A DNA stretch of 64,000 nucleotides. Source: Sphingobium sp. CAP-1. GTDB taxonomy: Bacteria > Pseudomonadota > Alphaproteobacteria > Sphingomonadales > Sphingomonadaceae. Position 1 is the first letter of the stretch. The number at the start of each line of letters is the position of its first letter. This document shows, one piece after another, positions 1 through 8,953 of the stretch. A program made the translations under genes and the position numbers. The stretch spans positions 2,170,001 to 2,234,000 of the forward strand of contig NZ_CP046252.1 of assembly GCF_009720145.1 (NCBI RefSeq), given 5' to 3'. The notes under the pieces are model-generated. The model did no database searches, had not been told where the DNA came from, and saw only the letters and a list, made by a program, of their open reading frames with translations.

Positions 1-3000
1 CTCGATGTGCCGGGGACCGCCAAGGATTTCCTCGGCGACCTCGCGGCGAGTGGCGGCGGTATCCTGTTTATCGACGGGCTCGAGATGTTCGCCTCGGCGG
101 AGCGGCGTCGTACCGTCAATGACGTCCTACGGGAGATCGCCGGGATCGAAGGGTTCTCGGTCGTCGTCTCGACCAGGCCCGAGATCGGTGTCGAGGGCAG
201 CGGCTGGCTTGCCGAAGATGCGCTTGCCACACTCGGCAAACCCTATCAGGTCGTCGTCGGCGAACTTAATGATGAGGAAGTCGCCGCCTTGAGCGAAGCG
301 GCGCCGGAGTTGCGCGTCCTGCTGGCACCAGGGCACCCCGCCGCCAGCATCGCCCGCAATCTCTATCGGTTGACCCAGTTGCTCAAGGTGCCGAGCACGG
401 TCGAGATCCGCACCGAGGCGGCGCTGGCCGACCATTGGTGGCGGACCGCCGACGGTGCGAAGCCCGAGGATGTCCGTCCGGCCCAGCGGCTGCTGGCCGC
501 GCTGGCCGAGGCCGCGTTGGCCGGGCGCGACACGATCGAGGCGACTACAGATTCATCGGCACGCGATCATCTGCTGCGCAGCCTGACCCTGAACGAACCA
601 AAGCGCGATCAGCTCGGCTATTACCATGATGTGCTGCGCGACTGGGCGGTCGGGGCGCGGCTGCACGAAGACGTCACGCTCCTTGAAGGAGTCGACCTGA
701 GCGTGCCGCCCTCATCGCGACTGGCGCGCGGGATCGAATTTGCGGCCCGGTTCGCACTGGAGAAGGGGCAGGATTGCGCGGGCTGGCGGACCCTTCTGGA
801 CGCTCTGTCCCGCCCGGGTGCCCACGATGCGTGGCGGCGTCAGGCCCTGATGGCGATCGTCCGGTCCGAGCGGGCCGAGGAGCTTCTGAATCGGTGCAGC
901 GCGACCTTGCTCGCCCGGGGTGGCGCATTGCTGGTCGAGCTATCCACCGCCATCAGTGCGGTGGAAACGGTCTCGGTAGCAGAGCTTATCGCGAAGGCGG
1001 TGGCGAAGGACGCGGAAATACCGCTGACCCCTGGAACGCTGCGGACTTCATCTACATCATCCGCGCCATGGCTAATGATGTGGTGTCTCGACCATGCCGC
1101 AGAGATTCCGGTCCAAGCGATCGCAGCCGTCGTCAAGCTCGTCGAGATCCAGATATTTCTATTGATGCCGCCGACGGACTACGGACGGGCGGCGGCGAAG
1201 TTGCTGTTCGGATGGCTGCTGCAACTCGATATTCGGACAACTCCGATCACAATCCCGTCCCCGTCCGATGGTCCCAGGCTCGAGGGTCAGGCCCGCGCAC
1301 GAATGATCGACGAGCTTCGCTCCATGACGCTGATGCTAGCTGCGAACGCGCCGGACGAAGCCAAGGCCTATCTCATAGCGGCCGCCGCCGAGAAGGATCG
1401 CCATAAGGTCAAAGACATCCGGCCATTCAGCCGGGCGCTGGCGACGGTTGCCCCAGCCGAACTCGCCACGCTGGTCGAGGCCACCCTGATCGAAGCCCCG
1501 CATCCGAAGCGGTCGCGACGCGAGTCCATGGGCCGGGCGCTGAGTTTCAGCGACACCGACTATATGCCACCATCACCGGCCCAGCCGCCGTTCCTCGATC
1601 TGCTCGACGCAGCACCGGATATTGGGCTCACCCTCATTCGCAAGCTCGTCGCGACAGCGGTGACTTATCATGCCGACGGAAAAACGACGGAGACGAACGG
1701 CTATACGATCGTCCTTGATGGGAAGCCGCGCTTTTTCCCCTGGCCCCAAACCTATTTCTGGTCGCGCGATCAGGCGCGGGACTATTCCGCGGCGTCAGGG
1801 CTCATGGCGCTGGAGGCCTGGTCGCAGGAGCGGCTCGAAAGAGGCGATCACGTGCAGGCCGTCCTCGGCGACATTCTGGGACCAGAGGGAAGCTGCGCCG
1901 CCTATCTCTTGATCGGGATCGATGTCCTCCTGTCACATTGGCCCGATACCCGAGACGCGCTCGTTCCATTCATGGCCTGCCCCGACCTACTCGCCAATGA
2001 TCGGGCGCGCTCGACGCACGAGGCGCTGGGCCGGATGCTCCACGGGCAAAGGGAGCCCGCCGGTCGGGTCAAGCTGGCCGATCTGGCTAAGCGCTCCTCA
2101 CGCGGCGTGATCCTCGAACAGCTTCTCCCATACTACATCGCCGATGACGACGGCGGGCGCCGTCTCCGCGCGCTGCTGGGCGAAGCCGTGGCGAAGATCG
2201 GTCTTTATGCCGACCACGCCAGCTTCGGTGATCCCGCATTCATGGGGGCCTATGCACTCAATATGCTGGACCGGAGCAATTGGATCGAGGTTGGTGGCGG
2301 TATTGGCTATCGGTCACCGCCAGCCGAAGCTGCGCACCTTGCGAAGCTGGAGGAAAGCCGGCTGAAGCTCGTTCATTCGAGCAATCTCGACGCGAAGATC
2401 CACCTCGCGACGAACGACCCGACCAAGGGATCGGCGGAGATCGCCCGGGAGGCGGTGGATTATGCTGCCGGCGAGCTGCCCGATTATGCCGACGTCGACG
2501 ATTTGAAGGCGCGAACGACCCGGCTGATTGCGACGGCCATGCTGGTCGCCCGCGACGGCGACGATGCGCTGTTGGCCGAGCATGAAGCCTGGGTGCGGGC
2601 GGTCATCGCCAAGGCGCTCGAGGAAGAGATCGATCCTTACGGTTCCTCGGAGATGTTGCAATTCAATCGGCCAGGGATGGGCATATGCGCTCTCATCCAT
2701 CTCTGGCACCGGCGCCGGCTGCGTACAGATCGCAACCTTTTGGTCGAAACCGCAGCCCGCACCGATCGCGCCGGCGTACCGGCCTTTGCCGCGGCGCTGG
2801 CGCGCGTCAACGAGACCGATCCCCGCGTTTTGAAATCGGTCATCCGGATCGCGTTCGCGTGTCGGCGTTGGCGGTGGAGTCCCTATGACGAAGATCCGGC
2901 CGACGGCGCAGCGTATGAAACGGAGAAGGCGCTTCGCGATGGACAGGCGGTCGCGACAGAGATCGCCTGGCTCGATGGCGGGCCGGAGCCGACTTGGCCG

Positions 3001-4056
3001 GCCCTCCTAGAAGAGGCGCCGTCTATTCGGAATGGGTCTCGGCTGCGGCTCTCCACCGATGGCGACGGGATCGACGTCGACCGAGATGGCGAGACTTGGA
3101 CGCCTCGGTCCGAGAGGGCGTCGGTCAATGTCGATGCACAGGGCATCGCAAAATGGCTCGGCCTCCTGAATGTGGAAACCAAGGGCACGCCTGGTTGGTA
3201 CGAGGAACTGATTGACGCCTATGCCCCTTGGTCGGCGCGGCTGAACGGCCATGGGTATCCAGCTCGCGCCGAGTTGGATCGGACTCCGGACGACTGGAAC
3301 CATCAATTCTATGTCCTGTTCGCGGCGATGCTGATGGACGCGGACGAAGCACGGTTCGAACGCCACCTCCGGCCGATCGTCGAGCTTCCCGATCGGTCGT
3401 TCTGCGATGTCCTCGATACGCTCGTTCACGCAGCCGATGTTCGCTATTTCAACGATCGGGACCGGGCGGCCGATCGGGCTCGCGACCTGCGCGGGCACTT
3501 GGTCGCGCGGACGATCGGGCTTGCACGATGGGCTCGGGATGATCGTCCCGGCGATCTTCGGATCGATTTCGAGACCGGGCCGGCGATCGCGAAGCTGCTG
3601 ATGAACACCTACAACCCGTTCGCTAGCACCGAGAGCTATCTGGTTCCCGCGGTGATCGACCGGCTCGATCCGCTGCTCGACACGTTGCGGCCATTGCTTT
3701 CTGGTGGTCCGACCCCGTTCGTGGCGATGTGCGCGATGAACAGCCTGTCGGTCGCACCAACGGTCCGTCACCTCGATTTCCTCCTGTTCGCGGTGGAGAC
3801 TTGGCTAGACGTCGTCCAGGCCGATCCGTCGATGTGGCATTCACTCGGTATCGGGCGAAAGGTCGCCCAATGGTTCGAAAAGGCTGCCGAAGAGGATGTG
3901 ACCCTGTTGCGACGCGACCATCCCGAACGCGCGCGCATCGACGCCGTGCTCGGCCGACTGGTCAGCCTGGGCGTGTCTGAAGCCCATGAAATAGAGCAGC
4001 GGATCGCTGCCGAACAAGCAGGAGCCATGCTATCTAACATTGAAGTGGATATTTAA
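1..4056 (+). CDS. Large P-loop NTPase-like protein, 5' end outside window
   Basis: The reading frame is open from the first base, so the N-terminus lies upstream of the window; about 1350 residues are visible. Near the left edge a hydrophobic strand ending in acidic residues (GGILFIDGLEMF) followed about 20 residues later by FSVVVSTRPEIG looks like the Walker B and sensor part of a STAND/NACHT-type ATPase; the Walker A loop would be off the edge. The remaining 1200 residues are alpha-helical and repeat-like without a motif I can name. STAND proteins of this size often act as phage or stress sensors, but that role is inference here. The gene ends 27 bases before an AbiEi-like gene on the same strand, and part of that gene's putative operator lies inside its last codons. 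Product unknown; coding is secure. Confidence 0.75.
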   Translation, partial: LDVPGTAKDFLGDLAASGGGILFIDGLEMFASAERRRTVNDVLREIAGIEGFSVVVSTRPEIGVEGSGWLAEDALATLGKPYQVVVGELNDEEVAALSEAAPELRVLLAPGHPAASIARNLYRLTQLLKVPSTVEIRTEAALADHWWRTADGAKPEDVRPAQRLLAALAEAALAGRDTIEATTDSSARDHLLRSLTLNEPKRDQLGYYHDVLRDWAVGARLHEDVTLLEGVDLSVPPSSRLARGIEFAARFALEKGQDCAGWRTLLDALSRPGAHDAWRRQALMAIVRSERAEELLNRCSATLLARGGALLVELSTAISAVETVSVAELIAKAVAKDAEIPLTPGTLRTSSTSSAPWLMMWCLDHAAEIPVQAIAAVVKLVEIQIFLLMPPTDYGRAAAKLLFGWLLQLDIRTTPITIPSPSDGPRLEGQARARMIDELRSMTLMLAANAPDEAKAYLIAAAAEKDRHKVKDIRPFSRALATVAPAELATLVEATLIEAPHPKRSRRESMGRALSFSDTDYMPPSPAQPPFLDLLDAAPDIGLTLIRKLVATAVTYHADGKTTETNGYTIVLDGKPRFFPWPQTYFWSRDQARDYSAASGLMALEAWSQERLERGDHVQAVLGDILGPEGSCAAYLLIGIDVLLSHWPDTRDALVPFMACPDLLANDRARSTHEALGRMLHGQREPAGRVKLADLAKRSSRGVILEQLLPYYIADDDGGRRLRALLGEAVAKIGLYADHASFGDPAFMGAYALNMLDRSNWIEVGGGIGYRSPPAEAAHLAKLEESRLKLVHSSNLDAKIHLATNDPTKGSAEIAREAVDYAAGELPDYADVDDLKARTTRLIATAMLVARDGDDALLAEHEAWVRAVIAKALEEEIDPYGSSEMLQFNRPGMGICALIHLWHRRRLRTDRNLLVETAARTDRAGVPAFAAALARVNETDPRVLKSVIRIAFACRRWRWSPYDEDPADGAAYETEKALRDGQAVATEIAWLDGGPEPTWPALLEEAPSIRNGSRLRLSTDGDGIDVDRDGETWTPRSERASVNVDAQGIAKWLGLLNVETKGTPGWYEELIDAYAPWSARLNGHGYPARAELDRTPDDWNHQFYVLFAAMLMDADEARFERHLRPIVELPDRSFCDVLDTLVHAADVRYFNDRDRAADRARDLRGHLVARTIGLARWARDDRPGDLRIDFETGPAIAKLLMNTYNPFASTESYLVPAVIDRLDPLLDTLRPLLSGGPTPFVAMCAMNSLSVAPTVRHLDFLLFAVETWLDVVQADPSMWHSLGIGRKVAQWFEKAAEEDVTLLRRDHPERARIDAVLGRLVSLGVSEAHEIEQRIAAEQAGAMLSNIEVDI

Positions 4057-4092
4057 CACCGATGCTGTTAGATAGCCGGCGCGATGTTAGAT
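4029..4092. promoter_or_regulatory. Inverted-repeat operator of the AbiE-like pair
   Basis: GCTATCTAACA at 4029-4039 and TGTTAGATAGC at 4066-4076 form a perfect 11-bp inverted repeat with a 26-base spacer. A third half-site, TGTTAGAT at 4085-4092, overlaps the ATG of the AbiEi-like gene at 4084. AbiEi-type antitoxins of type IV systems are known to repress their own promoter by binding inverted repeats, so this is a likely autoregulatory operator. The repeat itself is read directly; the binding protein is inferred. A transcription terminator for the upstream gene is less likely because the spacer is long and no T-run follows. Confidence 0.6.
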
Positions 4093-5097
4093 GAATTTCC
4101 TGACCTGCGATTACGCGCGCTGGCGAACGCATCGGAAACTTATGCGCGCGAGGCTTTCGGTGCGCACCTCCATCTCGATCCCATTAAGCCGCTCGGGCTC
4201 CCGCACTTCTTGTATGATCGCTATGCCTTGTGGCGCGGGGAACTGCTCGACAGCCCGACCGTGTTCATCGTTCCGCAAAGCGACGGAATAGGCGGTGTTG
4301 ACGAGTTCCTGAAGCATCGGGACCAGATGCGACGCCATATCGATGCCCGCCTGTTCGTGCTGTTGCTCGAAGCTGTACCGGCGGCATTGCGTCGGCGCCT
4401 CGTGGAGAAGCGCGTCGCGTTCATCTCGCCGGGCGCACAATTCTACGTGCCCGAAGCGTTTGTCGACCTGCGCGAGACCTATTCCAGCGAGCCGGGACCG
4501 TCGTCCGAGCAGGTGTCTCCCACCACTCAGGTCGTAATTCTGGCCGCCCTGCTTGGGCACGATGTGAACGATGCCAGCCTGACCCAGCTCGCCGAGCGCT
4601 ACCAAGTCGCGATCATGAGCATGAGCCGGGCGTTCGATGAACTGGAAGCGCTCGAACTGGCGCGGCCGCATCGCGTCGGCCGCCAACGTCGCCTCAGCCT
4701 TCGATTTGGTGGCGGCGACCTTTGGCGCGCAGTCGAGGGGCGCTTGCAATCGCCGGTGCGCAAGACTCGTTATGTCACTGGTGATCTGCCCCTGAACGAG
4801 GCGGTGTTGGCGGGCGAAAGCGCCCTTGCCCGATATACGATGCTCAACGAACCGCGAATTGAATGCAGGGCGGCGCCGGCCGCCGCATGGAAGCGGATGG
4901 TGCGGCATCACGGATTGGAAACTGCCTGGGCCTATGACGAACGCCGGATCGAGGTCCAGACATGGGCCTATGATCCCCAAGTCCTTACCGACAACGAGGT
5001 TGCCGACCGACTTTCGCTATATCTGAGCGCACGGCATGACGCCGACGAACGAGTCGCGCAGGCAGCAGATCACCTTTTGGAGCCCTTTGGATGGTAG
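4084..5097 (+). CDS. AbiEi-like antitoxin/regulator
   Basis: A 337-residue protein. Residues about 55-135 resemble the N-terminal sensor/nuclease-fold part of AbiEi_2-type antitoxins, and residues about 146-210 (TQVVILAALLGHDVNDASL onward) read as a winged helix-turn-helix. The order and size match the second AbiEi-like protein at 23.1 kb although the sequences are clearly diverged. The stop overlaps the start of a nucleotidyltransferase gene by seven bases, the usual antitoxin-toxin order of type IV systems. No strong Shine-Dalgarno precedes the ATG; the start was chosen because it follows the inverted-repeat operator and begins the conserved region. Predicted role: neutralise the partner and repress the operon. 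An alternative is a stand-alone wHTH regulator. Confidence 0.6.
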   Translation: MLDEFPDLRLRALANASETYAREAFGAHLHLDPIKPLGLPHFLYDRYALWRGELLDSPTVFIVPQSDGIGGVDEFLKHRDQMRRHIDARLFVLLLEAVPAALRRRLVEKRVAFISPGAQFYVPEAFVDLRETYSSEPGPSSEQVSPTTQVVILAALLGHDVNDASLTQLAERYQVAIMSMSRAFDELEALELARPHRVGRQRRLSLRFGGGDLWRAVEGRLQSPVRKTRYVTGDLPLNEAVLAGESALARYTMLNEPRIECRAAPAAAWKRMVRHHGLETAWAYDERRIEVQTWAYDPQVLTDNEVADRLSLYLSARHDADERVAQAADHLLEPFGW

Positions 5098-5846
5098 CTG
5101 GCGTCGACCGCTTTCGTGCACATTTTTCCGGCCATGAGCACCAATATGTGCTGATCGGCGGAGCGGCATGCGAGCTGATCATGGAGGAAGCCGGTCTCGA
5201 TTTCCGCGCGACCAAGGATCTCGATATTGTCCTCATCGTTGAAGCGCTCGACCCGGCATTCTCCGAGACGTTCATGGCCTTTGTCGAGTCAGGCGGATAC
5301 GAGATCCGGCAGCGGAGCGAAGGCGAACGGATTCTCTACCGGTTCGCCAAACCGTCGACCGAGGGCTACCCGGCGATGTTGGAGCTGTTCTCTAATGCGC
5401 CGGAAGGATTTGAGCTGGCGCCCGGTAGCCAGCTCACGCCGATCCCGATCGCCGAGGAAGCTGCGAGCTTGTCGGCCATCCTGCTCGACGCCAACTATTA
5501 TGCGTTTCTCAAGACGATGGGGCGGTCGCTGGACGGCCTGCCGGTTCTCGACGAAGCCGGCCTTATTCCCTTCAAGGCGCGTGCCTGGGTTGATCTCAGC
5601 CGCCGTCGTGCGGAGGGCGAGAAAGTCGACGACAGAGACGTGAAGAAGCACCGCAATGATGTGGCGCGCCTACTCCAGCTCCTGAGCGCGGAGGCGACGT
5701 TCGACCTGCCCGAGAAGATCAAGGCCGATATGCAGGCGTTCATTGACGCCCTAGCCGGGCAGGACGACTTCACGCCGAAGCAGTTTGGCGTCGCGATGAC
5801 GAGAGAGGTCGTTATCGATCGGCTGCGCCATGCCTATAACCTCTGA
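5091..5846 (+). CDS. AbiEii-like nucleotidyltransferase toxin
   Basis: A 251-residue protein with a DNA polymerase-beta-type nucleotidyltransferase signature: YVLIGGAACELI at residues about 19-30 followed by TKDLDIVLIVE, giving the G-G and D-x-D metal-binding pattern of AbiEii/MenA-like toxins. A basic helix near residues 182-197 (DRDVKKHRNDVARLL) corresponds to the C-terminal K-x-D segment of the family. AbiEii toxins transfer nucleotides to RNA targets and cause growth arrest or abortive infection; that function is taken from the family. The start lies inside the last codons of the upstream antitoxin-like gene, implying translational coupling. It ends four bases from the converging membrane-protein gene. 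Confidence 0.7.
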   Translation: MVAGVDRFRAHFSGHEHQYVLIGGAACELIMEEAGLDFRATKDLDIVLIVEALDPAFSETFMAFVESGGYEIRQRSEGERILYRFAKPSTEGYPAMLELFSNAPEGFELAPGSQLTPIPIAEEAASLSAILLDANYYAFLKTMGRSLDGLPVLDEAGLIPFKARAWVDLSRRRAEGEKVDDRDVKKHRNDVARLLQLLSAEATFDLPEKIKADMQAFIDALAGQDDFTPKQFGVAMTREVVIDRLRHAYNL

Positions 5847-5849
5847 GAC

Positions 5850-7055
5850 TTACGGGGTCGTAACAGCACCCGGGCCGACCGCGGTGATGGCTAACACGAT
5901 TGGCCGGCCTTTACCGTCGCGCCGCAAGTCCGCCTGTTGGAGCAGTGTAGCGGGCAATTTGGCCGGATCATCTTTGGTACCGGTCGGCGGCCAATTCCTC
6001 GTAATTGCGACGACTGTGTTGGTCGCCGAAACTGCGAGCAGATCCGGCAAGCCAGGCGACCGCTTTAAACCAGCCAGACGCATCGGGATGAACCAGGCAC
6101 GCGCCAGACCCACCGCTTTGCCCGCACAATCTAGACGGATGTTTTGCGCGGCACCGTTCTCACCCTTCGCAGGCCGAAGGATCAAAGGGATTTTCGCAGG
6201 TGTCGTGACGACGCCCGGTGCGAAGGTCAGCGCAGCGCGGCCATGCGTCCGTCTCCGACAGTCGTTGTCGAGTACGGTCCAAGCCTCGGTCGTCCGAAGC
6301 TGAGCGGCGAGGCTATCGACCTCGGCGACGGCAGCAATCGCCTGCCTTGGGGTCGTCAAGACCGGACTGGGCGCGGACAGCCAAGTCTGGATCAGCGGTC
6401 CGGCGAGATACCACCCAATATTCACGAGCAGCAGCAGTGAAAATGTCAGGAAGGCGCGCAACAGATATTCGTGCGCCATCTTGATGCAGGTGACCTTCCA
6501 ATTGACCCCGTCGCGGTTGCGCCGCGTGTGGAGCAACAGGCGGCGCGCCAAGGTCTGGCTCGGATGGGGGACGCCCCAGGCCTTCTCGAAATCGGTCAGC
6601 CCGGGTTCGTGCGAGACGCCAACCTTTAGTTCCCGGAACGCCCAGTGACCAGCGCTGGCGATATAGGCGACCGCAAGACCGAGTAGCAGCATGTTGAGCC
6701 AGATCGGCGCGCTGCCCGCTTTCTTCTCCCACAGCGCGCTCACCAGCGTCAGTACCAGCGGGATCAGTGCAGCAACGAGCGGGAGATAGGTCGCCGCTTT
6801 CTGGTCGGTGCCGCGGCGGCGTTCTGCCTCGCTGTCGGCGAGGCGGCGGGCCTCCTCCAGCGCCGCATCGCCATCCTTGCCGAAGTCAAGCGCATCAATC
6901 CGCGCCTCATCTCTCGTCAGGTTCTCCTTGAGAGTGTTCTCTTGCTTCGACGTCAGCTTTTCGAGCCACGGCCAGAGCAACTGACCAATCGTGAAGCACC
7001 ATTTGGCGAGCCAGCGCCACGCCGCATTGGCCCATGCGGTGATCGTCGCTTTCAT
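5850..7055 (-). CDS. Three-TM membrane protein of the graspetide operon
   Basis: A 401-residue protein with an amphipathic N-terminus, a charged linker, predicted membrane segments at about 90-109, 118-137 and 199-219, and a soluble C-terminal region of about 180 residues. The first two segments, preceded by a charged R-G-T-D-Q-K-A motif, recall the paired-helix layout of SLATT or Pycsar-type membrane effectors, but I cannot assign a family. The start codon overlaps the stop of the ATP-grasp gene (ATGA), so it is translationally coupled to it. In this context it could export, sense or confer immunity to the modified peptide. No ABC transporter or peptidase gene is in the operon. Confidence 0.6.
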   Translation of the reverse strand: MKATITAWANAAWRWLAKWCFTIGQLLWPWLEKLTSKQENTLKENLTRDEARIDALDFGKDGDAALEEARRLADSEAERRRGTDQKAATYLPLVAALIPLVLTLVSALWEKKAGSAPIWLNMLLLGLAVAYIASAGHWAFRELKVGVSHEPGLTDFEKAWGVPHPSQTLARRLLLHTRRNRDGVNWKVTCIKMAHEYLLRAFLTFSLLLLVNIGWYLAGPLIQTWLSAPSPVLTTPRQAIAAVAEVDSLAAQLRTTEAWTVLDNDCRRRTHGRAALTFAPGVVTTPAKIPLILRPAKGENGAAQNIRLDCAGKAVGLARAWFIPMRLAGLKRSPGLPDLLAVSATNTVVAITRNWPPTGTKDDPAKLPATLLQQADLRRDGKGRPIVLAITAVGPGAVTTP

Positions 7056-8002
7056 GCCGCGATCGTCTCGAGTTCATCGACGATAGCAGATGCGAGCGGC
7101 AAACCCGTACGACGTTCGATCCATGCCCACTGGCGATTAGGATTGATCTCGAGAAACCAGTAGCGGCCATCCTGGTCGGCGATCAGGTCGATCGCGCCAT
7201 AGCGGAGATCGAGCTTTTGGGTGAGCGCCCGGCATTTATCGATAATGTCGGCGGGAAGCTCGATCGCTTCATGGCGAAGGTCGAGCCGCGTACCCGATCG
7301 CCAGTCGACTTCGGTTTCGTCATGGTCCTGGGAATGGATCGCCGCGGCGAACACGCGATCGCCGATCACGGTCGCGCGCACGTCATAGGCTTTGCGTACC
7401 TCACGCTGGTAAATGACCGGTGCCAGCGACACAGCCGTCCGGTCCATCGGCCTGAGGGGATCAAGCCGGGCGGTGAACAGCACTTCGCCGGCATCGCCGC
7501 GTTCGACCAGCGAATGCCGGAGCGGCTTGCCGATCGCGCCAGCCTTGGCAACGAACGCGCTCGCGGCCGCGAAATCGTTCGAGATCAACGTCTCGGGGAC
7601 ATCAAATCCCAAGGCCGACGCCATCGCCAGCTGGCGCGGCTTGTCCTCAGCGCGCAGGATCGCAAACGGCGAGCTCAGCCACCGGCCCTCCAGCGCGTTC
7701 CAGAGCGCCTTGGTCACCGCCGACCACTCGTCGGCGAGATACTTGGCGGTCGCCTCGTCCCTCGCCTCTGCTGGTTCGGGCGCACCGGGACGGCGATAAT
7801 AAGCAGCGCCGACATCTTCGAGGCGGAGGTCGAGGTCGGACGTCTCGATCGCCCACCTGCCACCAGCGCGCGGGTCGAACCGGACACTGGCCTGGGGCAT
7901 ATCCTCGGTGTTCAAGCGATGAAAGGCGCGCCCGCGTCGGCGCAACTCCACCACGATGAAGTCGGTGGTGAGGTCGCGTTTATTGGTGACGAGCAAGATC
8001 AC
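7052..8002 (-). CDS. MvdD-like ATP-grasp peptide ligase (graspetide maturase)
   Basis: A 316-residue protein starting at a GTG 16 bases after the precursor gene. The N-terminus (MILLVTNKRDLTTDFIVVEL) is typical of the pre-ATP-grasp domain of microviridin-type ligases, and the C-terminal DLIADQDGRYWFLEINPN carries the family's E-x-N metal/ATP signature, followed by a Q-W motif seen in MvdC/MvdD homologues. Such enzymes use ATP to join Ser/Thr hydroxyls or Lys amines to Asp/Glu side chains of a precursor peptide, forming macrolactones or macrolactams. The neighbouring acidic repeat protein is the obvious substrate. Ester formation is the better guess, because the repeats pair Thr with Glu/Asp and conserve no lysine position. 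Confidence 0.85.
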   Translation of the reverse strand: MILLVTNKRDLTTDFIVVELRRRGRAFHRLNTEDMPQASVRFDPRAGGRWAIETSDLDLRLEDVGAAYYRRPGAPEPAEARDEATAKYLADEWSAVTKALWNALEGRWLSSPFAILRAEDKPRQLAMASALGFDVPETLISNDFAAASAFVAKAGAIGKPLRHSLVERGDAGEVLFTARLDPLRPMDRTAVSLAPVIYQREVRKAYDVRATVIGDRVFAAAIHSQDHDETEVDWRSGTRLDLRHEAIELPADIIDKCRALTQKLDLRYGAIDLIADQDGRYWFLEINPNRQWAWIERRTGLPLASAIVDELETIAA

Positions 8003-8018
8003 GGCCTGGACGATCCGA

Positions 8019-8660
8019 TCAATGGATCATCGAGAGGTCGTCATCGTCTCCCTCGACATTCGCAAAGGTTTTGGTCTGCAGCTCAAGCAGCATGGCCGGG
8101 AAATCGTCATCGACACCCTCTTGGTTGTTGAGCGATCGGGTCTCGAGTTCGAGCATGCCGCCCGTACTCATCTGGTCATCGCTTTCCTGCTGGACGTCGG
8201 TCTTGGTCGCGAGTTCGGCGAGAGTGCCAAGAGGGCGACGCGGTGCCAGCGTTTCGTCTCGGGTCAGATCGTCATCCGCGCTTTCCTGCCGAACCTTGGT
8301 CAGCGTGCTGGTATCGAACAGCGCGTCGAAGCTTGAGAGATCGGTCGACGCATCCTGGTCGTCGACTTCCATCTGTACGGCGGTCAGGGTCGTCTCCGCA
8401 AAGGCGATCGCTGCCAACCCGACCGTGTTCGAGCAATCCTGGTCATCGCCTTCTTGGCGAACGCGGGTCGAGGTGTTGGTTTCGATGAGGGTGGAGGCCG
8501 CCGCTTCCACGACAGGCACAATCCCAGCGCTGGTTTCGATCACCCATAGTTGGATGCTGGAATCGTAATAGCCAGGAAGATCCGCCGACGATGTGCGCGG
8601 CGTCGCATGTCGGAAAAGCAGGGGAGCGGCATGGGCTGCTTCGTTCGGTTCGGATCTCAC
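8019..8660 (-). CDS. Multi-core graspetide precursor peptide
   Basis: A 213-residue acidic protein. The GTG start at 8660 is preceded by AGGGGGA with eight bases spacing; a TTG two codons upstream is less well placed. Residues about 15-52 form a leader containing YYDSSIQLWVIETSAG, which resembles the aromatic-aspartate leader of ATP-grasp-targeted RiPPs. From residue 63 six 13-residue units align without gaps: T-x-[T/S]-x4-E-x2-D-x-D, for example TSTRVRQEGDDQD and TKTFANVEGDDDD, beginning at residues 63, 91, 119, 152, 174 and 196. The fourth ends in Met rather than Asp and the fifth has Ser at position 3. Conserved Thr donors and Glu/Asp acceptors are what an ester-forming ATP-grasp ligase needs. 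The product and its activity are unknown. Confidence 0.8.
   Translation of the reverse strand: MRSEPNEAAHAAPLLFRHATPRTSSADLPGYYDSSIQLWVIETSAGIVPVVEAAASTLIETNTSTRVRQEGDDQDCSNTVGLAAIAFAETTLTAVQMEVDDQDASTDLSSFDALFDTSTLTKVRQESADDDLTRDETLAPRRPLGTLAELATKTDVQQESDDQMSTGGMLELETRSLNNQEGVDDDFPAMLLELQTKTFANVEGDDDDLSMIH
8037..8474 (-). repeat. Six graspetide core repeats
   Basis: Within the precursor gene, six units encode the pattern T-x-[T/S]-x4-E-x2-D-x-D. Unit spacing is 28, 28, 33, 22 and 22 residues, with variable linkers rich in Leu, Ala and Glu. The linkers vary while the Thr and acidic positions stay fixed, which suggests selection on the modification sites rather than simple DNA expansion. The outer units lie at 8436-8474 and 8037-8075. 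Confidence 0.75.
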
Positions 8661-8953
8661 TGTCAATTCCCCCTGGTCGCACAGCTACCGTGCCTTCTTT
8701 GTTCTATGATTACGCACGGAGGTGCTCAAGTTTAAACTATAGCGCAATCGGTCGCGAATACGACGAACGACCGATACCAGGGCTCGTTGCCGACCCGCCG
8801 TTTTGCGTAGCCCGCGACTTTTCCAGGCCTTCGCCGATCCTTATCTTCGTCACGAACGACTGTGTGGAGACATTGGTGACAAATGCAAACGGGGGGCGTC
8901 GTCGACCACGACTGCAAAAGGAGAACCGCGCCAAAACGGGCGGTTTCAACGAC

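Noticed and set aside
4111..4980. A 289-codon open frame antisense to the AbiEi-like gene
   Set aside because: It is a shadow frame of GC-rich coding DNA; the plus-strand gene has domain content and overlaps its operon partner correctly.
8019..8660. Reading the acidic repeat protein as an RTX-like calcium-binding protein
   Set aside because: The D-D-x-D clusters lack the glycine-rich nonapeptide pattern and the fixed Thr positions plus the adjacent ATP-grasp ligase fit a graspetide precursor better.
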